Below are positions 51,697 to 61,477 of a DNA stretch of 64,000 bases, piece after piece. The first letter of the stretch is position 1. Each line of letters opens with the position of its first letter. The DNA lies in the NCBI RefSeq assembly GCF_006442965.1, contig NZ_VFWX01000001.1, positions 62,001-126,000 on the forward strand, written 5' to 3'. The position numbers and the translations under genes are program-made. The notes below the pieces were generated by a model. That model did not search any database. It was given only the letters and a program-made list of their open reading frames with translations, and was not told where the DNA came from. Source of the stretch: Mesorhizobium sp. CU3 (lineage in GTDB: Bacteria > Pseudomonadota > Alphaproteobacteria > Rhizobiales > Rhizobiaceae).

Positions 51697-53256
51697 ATGG
51701 ACACGACAGCCCAGCGCAAAATGGAGACGGAGCGGTCCGAACCTGCAGGCCCGTCCCAAAGCTCATCTCCCCGCCTGACACTCACGGGCATCTCCAAGAG
51801 CTTCCCCGGCGTGCGCGCGCTGCATGATGTCAGCCTGTCGCTCTATCCCGGACAGGTGACGGCGCTGATCGGCGAGAACGGCGCCGGCAAGTCGACGCTG
51901 GTCAAGATCATGACCGGCATCTACCAGCCCGATGCAGGCGAGATCGGCATCGACGGCCAGGCAACGACGCTGCCCAGCGCGCATGCCGCCTTCGGCCATG
52001 GCATCACCGCCATCCATCAGGAAACCGTGCTGTTCGACGATCTTTCGGTCGCCGAAAACATCTTTCTCGGCCATGCGCCGCGCACCCGTTTCGGCACCAT
52101 CGACTGGCGCACCATGCGCAAGAACGCGCGCGAAGTGCTGGAGACGATGCGCGCCGGCCACATCGACGCCGATGCGCGGCTGAAGGACCTTGGCATCGCC
52201 AATAAGCATCTGGTCGCCGTCGCCCGCGCTATGTCGATCGATGCGCAGATCGTTATCATGGACGAGCCGACGGCGGCGTTGTCGATGAAGGAGATCGAGG
52301 AGCTCTTCCTGCTGATCGAATTCCTCAAGAGCGAAAGCAAGGCGGTGCTGTTCATCAGCCACAAGTTCGACGAGATCTACCGCATCGCCGACCGCTACAC
52401 CGTCTTCCGCGACGGCGAGATGGTGGGCGAAGGCCTACTCAAGGACACAGGCCAGAACGAGATCGTGCGCATGATGGTCGGCCGCAATGTCGACCACATC
52501 TTTCCGCGGCGCGAGCCGAAGATCGGCGCGCCCGTGCTGTCGGTCTCCGGCCTGTCGCATCCGACCGAATTCGACGACATCGGCTTCGAATTGCGCAAGG
52601 GCGAGATCCTCGGCTTCTATGGGCTGGTCGGCGCCGGGCGCAGCGAGGTGATGCAGGCGATTGCCGGCATCACCCGCACCAGCCGAGGCTTAATTTCATT
52701 GGACGGCAAGACGATCGCGCCGAAATCGGCGGCGGATTCGATCGAGGCCGGCATCGTCTATGTGCCGGAAGAGCGCGGCAAGCAGGGCGTGGTCATCGGC
52801 CTGCCGATCTTCCAGAACGTGTCGCTGCCGTCGCTGGCGCGCACCTCGAAATCCGGCGTGCTCAAGCTTGCGGAAGAGTTCGCGCTCGCCCGCTCCTACA
52901 CGGAGCGGCTCGACCTGCGCGCCTCTTCGCTCAGCCAGGATGTCGGCACGCTTTCCGGAGGCAACCAGCAGAAGGTGGTCATCGCCAAATGGCTGGCCAC
53001 GACGCCGAAAGTGATCATCCTCGACGAGCCGACCAAGGGCATCGACATCGGCTCCAAGGCGGCCGTGCACGGCTTCATGGCCGAGTTGGTGGCGCAAGGC
53101 CTGTCGGTGATCATGGTGTCGTCGGAACTTCCGGAAATCCTCGGCATGTCGGACCGGGTCGTGGTCATGCGCGAAGGGCGCATCGCGGCGACCTATGACA
53201 ACAAGGGGCTCGATGCCGAGACGCTTGTGCGGACAGCGGCGGGGATCGCGGCATGA
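51697..53256 (+). CDS. rhaT: Rhamnose ABC transporter ATP-binding protein
   Basis: Double ATPase of 519 residues. First half: Walker A GENGAGKST, Walker B VIMDEPTAALSM; second half: GLVGAGRSE, signature LSGGNQQK and ILDEPTKGIDIG. It powers rhamnose import by RhaS, RhaP and RhaQ. Its stop overlaps the rhaP start by 4 bases. The start at 51697 has only a weak ribosome site; a later ATG at 51721 is also in frame. Confidence 0.94.
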   Translation: MDTTAQRKMETERSEPAGPSQSSSPRLTLTGISKSFPGVRALHDVSLSLYPGQVTALIGENGAGKSTLVKIMTGIYQPDAGEIGIDGQATTLPSAHAAFGHGITAIHQETVLFDDLSVAENIFLGHAPRTRFGTIDWRTMRKNAREVLETMRAGHIDADARLKDLGIANKHLVAVARAMSIDAQIVIMDEPTAALSMKEIEELFLLIEFLKSESKAVLFISHKFDEIYRIADRYTVFRDGEMVGEGLLKDTGQNEIVRMMVGRNVDHIFPRREPKIGAPVLSVSGLSHPTEFDDIGFELRKGEILGFYGLVGAGRSEVMQAIAGITRTSRGLISLDGKTIAPKSAADSIEAGIVYVPEERGKQGVVIGLPIFQNVSLPSLARTSKSGVLKLAEEFALARSYTERLDLRASSLSQDVGTLSGGNQQKVVIAKWLATTPKVIILDEPTKGIDIGSKAAVHGFMAELVAQGLSVIMVSSELPEILGMSDRVVVMREGRIAATYDNKGLDAETLVRTAAGIAA

Positions 53257-54230
53257 AGAGTTTCCTCAAATATCGCGAGCTCTGGCTGCTAGCCGGCATC
53301 GTCGTTCTGATCGGGCTGATCTCGACGCGCTTTCCGGGCTTCGCCGACCCAGCCAATCTGCGCCAGGTGTTCAACGACACCTCGATCCTGATGATCCTGG
53401 CGCTGGGGCAGATGGTGGTGATCCTGACACGCTCGATCGACCTGTCGATGGCGTCCAATCTCTGCTTCACCGGCATGGTGGTGGCGATGCTCAATGCCGC
53501 GCATCCGGCGATCCCGATCCCGGTGCTGATCGTCATCGCTCTGCTCATCGGGCTGGTGCTCGGCGCCATCAACGGCTTACTGGTTTGGCGGCTGAACATC
53601 CCATCGATTGTGGTGACTTTGGGCACGCTCACCATCTATCGCGGCGCCACCTTCGTCGTCTCCGGCGGCGCCTGGGTCAATGCCGACCAGATGAGCCCCG
53701 ACTTCATCAATTTCCAGCGCGCCGCCTTGCTCGGTCTGCCGGTTCTGTCCTGGATCGCCATTATCGTGATCTCGCTGTTCTTCCTGGTGATGACGCGCAC
53801 GCAGATCGGCCGCTCCATCTACGCCATCGGCGTCAATCCGACCGCGTCGGTCTATGCCGGCATCGATGTCGGCCGCACCAAGTTCATCGTCTTCTGCATC
53901 TCCGGCATGATCGGCGGGCTTGCCGGCTATCTGTGGATCTCGCGCTATGTGATCGCCTCGGTCGAGGTCGCCAACGGCTATGAGCTCAACATCATCGCCG
54001 CCTGCGTCATCGGCGGCATCTCGATCGCCGGCGGCATCGGCTCGGTCGGCGGCGCGGTGCTCGGCGCGTTGTTCCTCGGCATCATCTCCAACGCGCTGCC
54101 GGTCATCAACATCTCGCCCTTCTGGCAGATGGCGATCTCGGGCAGCGCCATCATCCTGGCCGTGGTGCTCAACGCGCGCGGCGAGCGCCGGCAGGGCCGC
54201 ATCATCCTGAGAAAGGCGGAAGCGGCATGA
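53253..54230 (+). CDS. rhaP: Rhamnose ABC transporter permease P
   Basis: Inner-membrane permease of 325 residues, RbsC family, with helices throughout and the ATPase-contact loop GRSIYAIGVNPTASVYAGID. Paired with RhaQ. Start and stop both overlap neighbours by ATGA, coupling translation. Confidence 0.93.
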   Translation: MKSFLKYRELWLLAGIVVLIGLISTRFPGFADPANLRQVFNDTSILMILALGQMVVILTRSIDLSMASNLCFTGMVVAMLNAAHPAIPIPVLIVIALLIGLVLGAINGLLVWRLNIPSIVVTLGTLTIYRGATFVVSGGAWVNADQMSPDFINFQRAALLGLPVLSWIAIIVISLFFLVMTRTQIGRSIYAIGVNPTASVYAGIDVGRTKFIVFCISGMIGGLAGYLWISRYVIASVEVANGYELNIIAACVIGGISIAGGIGSVGGAVLGALFLGIISNALPVINISPFWQMAISGSAIILAVVLNARGERRQGRIILRKAEAA

Positions 54231-55228
54231 CCGACACCCCTGCCCCGCGCCATATCCCCGACCGGCTCGACGAGCCGCTGTCCTCGGCGATCTTTTCCTG
54301 GGAGGCGCTGCTCGTCGTCATCGCGATCGCCATCTTCATCGTCAACAGCTTCGCCTCGCCCTATTTCCTCGATCCGTGGTCGCTGTCGGACCTCACCTTC
54401 AACTTCACCGAAAAGGGCCTGATTGCGCTCGCTATGGCGCTGCTGATCATCTCCGGCGAGATCGATCTCTCCGTCGCCGCGATCGTTGCTCTCGCCTCGA
54501 CGATGATGGGCATGGCCGTGCAGGTCGGCGCCGGCACGCCGGTGCTGGTGGCGATCGGAATTGCCGTCGGGCTTGGTTGCGGCGCCTTCAACGGGCTGCT
54601 CGTCACAAGGCTCGGACTGCCTTCCATCGTCGTCACCATCGGCACGATGAGCCTGTTTCGCGGCATCGCCTTCATCATCCTCGGCGACCAGGCCTACAAA
54701 GGCTATCCGGAAAGTTTTGCTTTCTTCGGCCAGGGTTATGTCTGGTGGGTCTTCTCGTTCGAGCTGGCGCTGTTCCTCGTCGCGGCGGTGATCTACTGGT
54801 TCGTGCTGCATCGCACGAGCTTCGGCCGGCGCGTCTTTGCCATCGGCAACAATCCGGTCGCCTGCCAGTTCTCCGGCGTGCGCGTCGACCGCATCAAGTT
54901 CATCCTGTTCTGCCTGACCGGCCTGATGTCGGGCATCGCCTCGGTGCTGATCACCTCGCGGCTCGGCTCGACAAGGCCGTCGATCGCGCAGGGCTATGAG
55001 CTCGAAGCCATCACCATGGTGGTGCTGGGCGGTGTCTCCATCCTCGGCGGCGCGGGCAGCATCCTCGGCGTCGTGCTCGCCGCCTTCATCATGGGGTTGG
55101 TGACTTTCGGCCTCGGGTTGCTCAACGTGCCGGGCATAGTCATGTCGATCTTCATCGGCCTGCTTTTGATCATCGTCATCGCGCTGCCGATCGTCTGGCG
55201 GCGGCTGCGCGAAGGACGCTTCGCCTGA
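54227..55228 (+). CDS. rhaQ: Rhamnose ABC transporter permease Q
   Basis: Second permease of the heterodimer, 333 residues, RbsC family; the contact loop is [20 protein letters not shown]. Overlaps rhaP by 4 bases and shares one base with the mutarotase start (TGATG). Confidence 0.93.
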   Translation: MTDTPAPRHIPDRLDEPLSSAIFSWEALLVVIAIAIFIVNSFASPYFLDPWSLSDLTFNFTEKGLIALAMALLIISGEIDLSVAAIVALASTMMGMAVQVGAGTPVLVAIGIAVGLGCGAFNGLLVTRLGLPSIVVTIGTMSLFRGIAFIILGDQAYKGYPESFAFFGQGYVWWVFSFELALFLVAAVIYWFVLHRTSFGRRVFAIGNNPVACQFSGVRVDRIKFILFCLTGLMSGIASVLITSRLGSTRPSIAQGYELEAITMVVLGGVSILGGAGSILGVVLAAFIMGLVTFGLGLLNVPGIVMSIFIGLLLIIVIALPIVWRRLREGRFA

Positions 55229-55542
55229 TGGAAAAATACGCCTTCAAGATGAAGCTCAATCCGGGCATGAAGGCCGAATACAAGCGCCGCCATGACGAGA
55301 TCTGGCCTGAGCTCGTGGCGTTGTTGAGAGAGGCCGGCGTCTCCGACTATTCGATCCATCTCGACGAGGAGACCAATATGCTGTTCGGCGTCTTATGGCG
55401 GCGGGACCACCACGGCATGGCCGACCTGCCGAAACGTCCGGTGATGCAGCGCTGGTGGGCGCATATGGCTGACGTTATGGAGACGAAGGCCGACAACGAG
55501 CCGGTGGCAGTGCCGCTGGAAACAATGTTCCATATGGCATGA
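55228..55542 (+). CDS. rhaU: L-rhamnose mutarotase
   Basis: Interconverts alpha and beta L-rhamnose, speeding entry to the pathway. The 104-residue protein is a ferredoxin-like barrel with the known active-site stretch [12 protein letters not shown] (His and Tyr in [11 protein letters not shown]) and [11 protein letters not shown]. It lies between the permease and kinase genes, as in R. leguminosarum, with overlaps on both sides. Confidence 0.94.
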   Translation: MEKYAFKMKLNPGMKAEYKRRHDEIWPELVALLREAGVSDYSIHLDEETNMLFGVLWRRDHHGMADLPKRPVMQRWWAHMADVMETKADNEPVAVPLETMFHMA

Positions 55543-56900
55543 TTGTCGCCGTCATCGATATCGGCAAGACCAACGCCAAGGTGGCGCTGGTCGATCTCCC
55601 GACGCTGAGCGAGGTCGCGCTGCGCCGCACGGCGAACGCGCCGCTGCGGCTGGGACCCTATCCGCATCACGATGTCGATGCGCTGTGGACGTTCATCCTG
55701 AACAGTCTGGCAGAGCTCAACCGCGAACGCCGCATCGACGCGATCTCGATCACCACGCATGGGGCGACGGGCGTGTTGGTGGACGCCGCCGGCGAACTCG
55801 TGCTGCCGGTGCTCGATTATGAGTTCGACGGTCCCGACAGGCTTGCGGCCGACTACGATGCCGTCCGCCCGCCCTTCGCCGAGACCGGCACGCCGCGGCT
55901 GCCGATCGGCCTCAATCTCGGCGCGCAGTTCTTCTGGCAGCAGAAGCGGTTCCCGGCGGAATTTGCCAAAGCAGCCGAGATGCTGATGTACCCGCAATAC
56001 TGGGCACTGCGGCTGACCGGCATCGTCGCCAACGAGGTGACATCGCTCGGCTGCCACACCGACCTATGGGACCCGTGGCAGGCCGATTTCTCGTCGATGG
56101 TCGACCGGCTGGGCTGGCGCAAGCTGATGGCGCCGGTGCGGCCGGCAAAAGACCGGCTGGGTGAAATCATGCCCGCGCTTGCGGCACAGACCGGCCTCGA
56201 TCCGCAGACGCCGGTGTTCTGCGGCCTGCACGATTCCAACGCCTCGCTGCTGCCGCATCTGTTGGCCGACTCTCCGCCCTTCTCAGTCGTCTCGACCGGC
56301 ACCTGGGTGGTGTCGATGGCGGTCGGCGGCCGGAAGGTCGAGCTCGACCCGGCGCGTGACACGCTGGTCAACGTCAACGCGTTGGGCAATCCCGTTCCCT
56401 CGGCGCGCTTCATGGGCGGGCGCGAGTTCTCGCTGCTCACCGACGGCCAACCGCTGGAATGGCGCGATGATGACGTTGCCGCCGTGCTGGTTCGCCGCGC
56501 GCTGCTTCTGCCTTCCACCCAACAAGGTTCGGGGCCGTTCCCGCATCACGCCGCGCAATGGATCGCTGCCGACGCCTTGACCCCGGGCCAGCGTTTCGTC
56601 GTCATCTCGTTCTATCTGGCGCTGATGACGGCGACCTGCCTTGATCTTATCGGCGGCGACGGGCCGACGACGGTCGAGGGGCCGTTCGCGCAGAACCGGC
56701 CCTTCATTCTCATGCTGGCGGCGGCGGCGGGACGGCCGGTCGTCGCATCGGAGGCGTCGACAGGCACCAGCATCGGCGCAGCGCTGCTGGCGGCGGACGG
56801 CGGCCTGGCGACGCACAAAGGGGAGCGGACCGAACCGCCACAGGATCTGGCCTGGAGCGGCTATGCCCGCGCATGGCGCAAGGCAGCCGAGCAAGGATAA
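55539..56900 (+). CDS. rhaK: Rhamnulokinase
   Basis: FGGY-type sugar kinase, 453 residues, phosphorylating L-rhamnulose. ATP-binding start [18 protein letters not shown] and the C-terminal [20 protein letters not shown] are family features; [12 protein letters not shown] and [11 protein letters not shown] lie between. In R. leguminosarum the kinase is also needed for transport. It is the last gene of the operon; a 60-bp repeat begins at the next base. Confidence 0.92.
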   Translation: MIVAVIDIGKTNAKVALVDLPTLSEVALRRTANAPLRLGPYPHHDVDALWTFILNSLAELNRERRIDAISITTHGATGVLVDAAGELVLPVLDYEFDGPDRLAADYDAVRPPFAETGTPRLPIGLNLGAQFFWQQKRFPAEFAKAAEMLMYPQYWALRLTGIVANEVTSLGCHTDLWDPWQADFSSMVDRLGWRKLMAPVRPAKDRLGEIMPALAAQTGLDPQTPVFCGLHDSNASLLPHLLADSPPFSVVSTGTWVVSMAVGGRKVELDPARDTLVNVNALGNPVPSARFMGGREFSLLTDGQPLEWRDDDVAAVLVRRALLLPSTQQGSGPFPHHAAQWIAADALTPGQRFVVISFYLALMTATCLDLIGGDGPTTVEGPFAQNRPFILMLAAAAGRPVVASEASTGTSIGAALLAADGGLATHKGERTEPPQDLAWSGYARAWRKAAEQG

Positions 56901-56960
56901 CTATCTGTTTTTGCGCAATTCCGGACGGAAAACCGCTACACACTTTTCCTGGAATTGCTC
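56901..56960. repeat. 60-bp palindromic repeat, copy 1
   Basis: Starts directly after the rhaK stop. GCAATTCC and GGAATTGC form the ends of a hairpin around ACGGAAAACCG and CACTTTTCC. It matches copy 2 at 60147-60206 at 56 of 60 positions, in the same orientation. It ends 2 bases before the stop of the racemase-fusion gene. Confidence 0.85.
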
Positions 56961-56962
56961 GG

Positions 56963-58789
56963 TCAAAGTATCCGCTTGCCGAAGGCGGACATGATGAAAT
57001 TCACCATATCCGTCGCAAGCCTCGGCTCCAGTTCGGCCGTCAGGCCGGACACGCTCATCGACAACAGCCCGCCGGACAGTGCGATTGCCTCCATTGCCTG
57101 ATGCGTCTCGCGCACGGTGATGCCACCGGAACCAGGCCCCCAGCCGGCAAATTCGGTGACCTGCGGCGCATAGGCGACATGAAACCCTTGCGTGCCCGAA
57201 GAGGCTATGTGGATCGCCTCACGCATGACGTCTCCCATGCCCATGGCGTCGATGTCGATCATGGTGAAGGCTGAGACGCGCGAATCCGCCAGCACCCTCG
57301 CCTCGGCCGGATCGGCATTGCGCAGCCCGACGATGACGACGTTTTCCGGCGAGAGCTGCGGCAGCAAGGCGCCGGGCTTGTGGTCGAGGCCGAGTATGCG
57401 CGCCAGCACCGAGGCTTCGGTGAGGTCGATGCCTTCGATTTGTTCCGGTATCAGCGCCGCGATGGAATCGATCCAGATCAGGCCGAAGGAGTGCGTCGCG
57501 CGCGCAGTCGCCGCGAGCGCCTTATGCGCGCTGCGGCGGTCGGCTCCCACGCCGAGCCGGATCAGGCCGGCCGGCGGCCGCTCGGCATCGGCAAGCTCCA
57601 CCACATCGAAGTTCAATGCTTCCAGCCGCGCCCCGATCGCCTCGCGGGCAAGGATGCTGGCCGCCTCAGGTTGGGCCGAGATCGACACCATCCTGCGGCC
57701 GGAATAGTCGGCGACGTCGTGCATAGGGGCCTTCTCGACATACTCCGACGTCATCGCCATCAGCATGGCGCCATAGCCCATGCGGAAGGCGATGCGGTCG
57801 CCAACCTTGGGCCGCGGATCGGCGTCCTCAACGTCGAGCAGCAGATGATCGCTGGAGGCGCCGAGCACGCGCACGCCTTTGGCGATCGGCATCAGCCCTT
57901 CGACCAGCACGTCCTCGCGGCCGATATTGGCGATGGCGCGCAAACGGTCGCCCTCGTCGGGAAACACCGGCTGGTTGCCGAAGGCGTCGTAGCCGGACTG
58001 GCCGATCGGCCGCGAGGGCTTGAGCTTGACCTCGATGATGTCGGCGGTGAGCCGGCAGGCATCGAGCTCGAGCGCCTGCCAAGGCGGGTCGCGAAAAGTT
58101 TCCAACCCGCCCTGCAGGATCGCCTCGCCGACCCTCAGATTGTTGATGCCGGCGGGCAGCCGGCCTTCGAGCAGCAGCGGCAGCGAGGATGACGCGCCGC
58201 CTGATATCCAGTCGAGGCTCTTTCCGGAGAGACGCTCGGTCTTGTAGGCATGGGCGACGAGTTGGCCGAGATTTTCCTCCGTCGGCATGATGGCGCCGAA
58301 GCAGCCGAGATTGGTGCCGATGCCGGCGATACGCACGCCTCGCATCTCCAGGATCTGCTCGACCGTCGGCACCAGGTCGTTCGGCCAGATGCCTTCCCTC
58401 AGATCGCCGAGATCGATCATCAGCATGATGTCGTGGACGCGGCCCATGCGCTCGGCGATGCGCGCGATCTCGCGGATGATCGTCAGCTCCGACTGCAGGC
58501 TGATGTCGACGGTGCGCACGACCTCCTCGACGCGGGCAATCGGCGGGCTGCGCAGCAACATGACCGGCGCATTGATGCCGCTGTCGCGCAGGCGGCGGAT
58601 GTTCTCGAAACGCGATTCGGCGATGCCGTGGACGCCGCCGCGCAGCATGGCGCGCGCCACCTGCGGCATGCCGCAGGCGCCCTTGGTGACACCGAAGACC
58701 TTGATGCCGGCCTCGGCGCAGCGCTCGACGACCGTGCGCGCGTTGCGCTCGATACGGCCAAGGTCGATGGCGACTTGCGGTCCGGACAT
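56963..58789 (-). CDS. PLP-dependent amino-acid racemase fused to a metal-less arginase-like domain
   Basis: Protein of 608 residues with two parts. Residues 1-360 are an alanine/ornithine racemase-type PLP barrel with its C-terminal domain: Lys36 in VFGVTKGACG binds PLP, followed by HGIAESRFENIRRL and SGGASSSLPLLLEG. Residues about 365-608 follow the arginase fold (GLIWIDSIAAL, then DIDAMGMGDVMREAIHIASSG and GPGSGGITVRETHQAMEAI), but the ligand motifs DAHxD and SxDxDxxDP read DSIAA and AYAPQ, so manganese cannot be held as usual. The second part may sense arginine or ornithine or hold oligomers. Expected reaction: racemisation of an amino acid. It starts 4 bases from the D-amino-acid dehydrogenase stop and is downstream of it on one strand. 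Confidence 0.8.
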   Translation of the reverse strand: MSGPQVAIDLGRIERNARTVVERCAEAGIKVFGVTKGACGMPQVARAMLRGGVHGIAESRFENIRRLRDSGINAPVMLLRSPPIARVEEVVRTVDISLQSELTIIREIARIAERMGRVHDIMLMIDLGDLREGIWPNDLVPTVEQILEMRGVRIAGIGTNLGCFGAIMPTEENLGQLVAHAYKTERLSGKSLDWISGGASSSLPLLLEGRLPAGINNLRVGEAILQGGLETFRDPPWQALELDACRLTADIIEVKLKPSRPIGQSGYDAFGNQPVFPDEGDRLRAIANIGREDVLVEGLMPIAKGVRVLGASSDHLLLDVEDADPRPKVGDRIAFRMGYGAMLMAMTSEYVEKAPMHDVADYSGRRMVSISAQPEAASILAREAIGARLEALNFDVVELADAERPPAGLIRLGVGADRRSAHKALAATARATHSFGLIWIDSIAALIPEQIEGIDLTEASVLARILGLDHKPGALLPQLSPENVVIVGLRNADPAEARVLADSRVSAFTMIDIDAMGMGDVMREAIHIASSGTQGFHVAYAPQVTEFAGWGPGSGGITVRETHQAMEAIALSGGLLSMSVSGLTAELEPRLATDMVNFIMSAFGKRIL

Positions 58790-58792
58790 CGT

Positions 58793-60043
58793 CTAGTTCC
58801 TGTAAATCAACCCCTGCGGATCGATCTGCGGCTTGCGGCCGGCGACGACGTCGGCGAGGAACTGGCCTGATCCGCAGGCCATGGTCCAGCCGACATGGCC
58901 GTGGCCGGTGTCGAGATAGAGGTTGCGGTATTTTGCCTGGCCGATCACCGGGACCGAATTCGGCATCATCGGCCGCAGGCCAGCCCAGAGTTCCGCCTTC
59001 TTCTCGTCGAAAGCGCCGGGAAACAGGTCCTTGCCGGTGTCGATGATGGTCCTGAAGTCGCGTGGCTTGAAGCTGCGGTCGAAGCCGGTGAATTCGGCGG
59101 TCGAGGACATGCGCAGGCGATTGCCGAGCCTGGAATAGCCGATCAGCCGGTCCTCGTCGGCGCCACCCATGGTCGGCCCCTTGCTCTCGTCGTCCAATGG
59201 GATCGTCGCGGTGTAGCCTTTCACCGGATAGACCGGAAGGTCGATGCCGTAGCGGCGGCCGAGCAACCCGCTTTCCGGTCCCATCGAAATGACGACGGCA
59301 TCAGCCGCGATCGGTCCGGCCGAGGTCATGACCGTGCGCACGCGGTCGCCTTCGATATCGAGGCCTTCGACCGTCGTGCCGAACAGGAACTTTACCCCGA
59401 GCTTTTCGGTTGCATAGGCGACGAGACTATCGGTGAACTGCTTGGAATCGCCGGTCTGGTCGATCGGCGAATAGATGCCGCCGGCGATCTTTTCCTTCAC
59501 CCCGGCAAGCCCCGGCTCCAGTTCGACCAGGCGCTCGCGGCCGACGATCTCGATCGGCAGGCCGTGCTCTGCCAGATAGCGGTAATTGTCGGTGCCGGTG
59601 TCGAGGCTTTTCTGCGAGCGGAAGAAGTAGAGGATGCCCTTCTTGCGCTCGTCGTAGTGGATGCCGGTCGCTTCCGAAAGCGCGTTGATGCATGTGCGGG
59701 AATGGAGCGCCAATCTCAGCTTGATATCGGTGTTGGCGCGCAGGCGCTTCACCGTGCATTCGCGCAGGAAGCGCAAGCTCCAGAGGTAGAAATAGGGATC
59801 GAGGCGCAGTCTCACCTTGATGCCGAGATCGTGGTTCCACAGCGCGCGCAGGAAGGTCTTCAGCGCCGCCGGCGAGGCCCAGGCGGTGGCGTCGCCTGGC
59901 GAGACAAGGCCGGCATTCGACCGGCTGGTGCCGCGCGCCGCAGCTTCATGGCGCTCGATCACCGTCACCTCGTGGCCGTCGCTTGCCAGATAATAGGCCG
60001 CCGCCGTACCGACGACGCCGGCGCCGAGAACCAGGATTTTCAT
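58793..60043 (-). CDS. FAD-dependent D-amino-acid dehydrogenase (DadA-like)
   Basis: Flavoprotein of 416 residues of the DAO fold: FAD motif ILVLGAGVVGTAAAYYLA at the N terminus, GTSRSNAGLVSPGDATAW typical of DadA, and a C-terminal DTGHGHVGWTMACGSG. It oxidises D-amino acids to 2-oxo acids and ammonia, passing electrons to the quinone pool. It comes first in the operon with the racemase fusion, so the pair should turn an L-amino acid to the D form and burn it. Start after GAGGGATGGC; a start 4 codons up is less good. Substrate not readable. Confidence 0.88.
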   Translation of the reverse strand: MKILVLGAGVVGTAAAYYLASDGHEVTVIERHEAAARGTSRSNAGLVSPGDATAWASPAALKTFLRALWNHDLGIKVRLRLDPYFYLWSLRFLRECTVKRLRANTDIKLRLALHSRTCINALSEATGIHYDERKKGILYFFRSQKSLDTGTDNYRYLAEHGLPIEIVGRERLVELEPGLAGVKEKIAGGIYSPIDQTGDSKQFTDSLVAYATEKLGVKFLFGTTVEGLDIEGDRVRTVMTSAGPIAADAVVISMGPESGLLGRRYGIDLPVYPVKGYTATIPLDDESKGPTMGGADEDRLIGYSRLGNRLRMSSTAEFTGFDRSFKPRDFRTIIDTGKDLFPGAFDEKKAELWAGLRPMMPNSVPVIGQAKYRNLYLDTGHGHVGWTMACGSGQFLADVVAGRKPQIDPQGLIYRN

Positions 60044-60146
60044 GCCATCCCTCAAGCATCACCACGGCGCGCCTTGGCACGCCGCTGCATGAGGCCTCAA
60101 TACCGCGTCTAAACGCGCCGGACGAGTCCTTGGCCCAACAGTCGGA

Positions 60147-60206
60147 CTATTTGTTTTGACGCAATTCCGGACGGAAAACCGCTTCACACTTTTCCTGGAA
60201 TTGCTC
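60147..60206. repeat. 60-bp palindromic repeat, copy 2
   Basis: Second copy of the element at 56901-56960, same strand order, 4 differences. It overlaps the galE stop codon by two bases and lies 104 bases upstream of the D-amino-acid dehydrogenase start. Together the two copies bracket the 3.1-kb racemase/dehydrogenase pair. Confidence 0.85.
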
Positions 60207-61200
60207 AGTTCCTGACGGAGTTCTTAGTTGTCAGAATGCGTTCCCAGGCCAGCGCATCGTTGACGATCAGGTCGAGATCGTCGCGCTGCGGCGTCCAGCC
60301 GAGCTCCTTGCGGGCAAGCTCGGAATTGGCGACCACGGCCGCCGCGTCACCCGGGCGGCGATCGCCCATGCGGACGTCGAAATCCCGGCCGAAGGCCCGG
60401 CGTACGCTTTCGATGACTTCCAGCACCGAATAGCCGTGGCTGTAGCCGCAATTGGCGACGAGGCTCTCGCCGCCGGCGCGCAGCCGCTGCAGCGCCAGCC
60501 GGTGCGCCGCGGCGAGGTCGCTGACATGGATGTAATCGCGCATGCAGGTGCCGTCCGGCGTCGGATAGTCGGTGCCGAAGACCTGCATGAACGGCCGTTT
60601 GCCGAGCGCCGTCTCGCAGGCGACCTTGATCAGATGCGTGGCGCCAGGGGTCGACTGGCCGGTACGACCCTTTGGATCGGCGCCGGCGACGTTGAAATAG
60701 CGCAACGCCGTATAGCGGATGTCGTGAGCCAGGCCGGCATCGCGCAGCATCCATTCGCTCATCAGCTTGGACAGGCCATAGGGCGATTCCGGCGCCAGGC
60801 GGGCATCCTCGCGCACCGGTTCCAGCCCGGCGCCGCCATAGACGGCGGCGGTGGAGGAGAAAATGAAATGCGGCACGCCTTCGCGCACGGCGGTCTCGAT
60901 CAGTGTGCGGGTCTTCGAGGTGTTGTTCTCGTAATAGGCGAGCGGATCGGCAACCGATTCCGGCACGACGATCGAGCCGGCGAAGTGGATGATGGCGTCG
61001 ACATGATTGTCGCGGATGATCTGGCCGACCAGGTCGCGGTCGGCGACATCGCCGACGACGAGCTTCGCTTCGGGCGCCACCGCCCATTCGAAACCGGTGG
61101 AAAGCCGGTCGAGAACCACCACGCTTTCGCCGGCGTCGAGGAGCTCCCAGACCATATGGCTGCCGATATAGCCGGCACCGCCTGTCACCAAAACCGTCAT
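60205..61200 (-). CDS. galE: UDP-glucose 4-epimerase
   Basis: Interconverts UDP-glucose and UDP-galactose for surface polysaccharide. The 331-residue extended SDR has NAD motif TGGAGYIGSH, catalytic serine in FSSTAAVYG and YGLSKLMSE (YxxxK), plus NCGYSHGYSVLEVIE. Start is MTVLVTGG. The stop overlaps the 60-bp repeat. The 277 bases before it, shared with the divergent hemA, show no gene and no site I could name with confidence. Confidence 0.94.
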   Translation of the reverse strand: MTVLVTGGAGYIGSHMVWELLDAGESVVVLDRLSTGFEWAVAPEAKLVVGDVADRDLVGQIIRDNHVDAIIHFAGSIVVPESVADPLAYYENNTSKTRTLIETAVREGVPHFIFSSTAAVYGGAGLEPVREDARLAPESPYGLSKLMSEWMLRDAGLAHDIRYTALRYFNVAGADPKGRTGQSTPGATHLIKVACETALGKRPFMQVFGTDYPTPDGTCMRDYIHVSDLAAAHRLALQRLRAGGESLVANCGYSHGYSVLEVIESVRRAFGRDFDVRMGDRRPGDAAAVVANSELARKELGWTPQRDDLDLIVNDALAWERILTTKNSVRN

Positions 61201-61477
61201 GTCGTGTCCTCGTTGATCAAGATTTATAGGAAACTGTCTCAACAGCTGCCTTGCTGGAAACCCCGTCGCAAGCCCACTACACCCTGAATGTTAAATCCGT
61301 AACAGTTCCTCCGCCCCGAGGCATTGTATCGAAACGAAGTTCGTTCATACGGCCGGGAATAGGCCACGATCCGGGATCGTTAGGAACAGGGCCGGGGCGT
61401 GGCATTTTGACCGGTTGGGCCCGGTGGACGCGGAATTTGGCTGTGACTATGATCCGCGGCAAAATTGGGAAGCCGAT

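Noticed and set aside
61205..61220. TTGATCAAG before galE as a possible FNR/FixK box for hemA
   Set aside because: The spacing does not fit TTGAT-N4-ATCAA and the place is near galE, not hemA.
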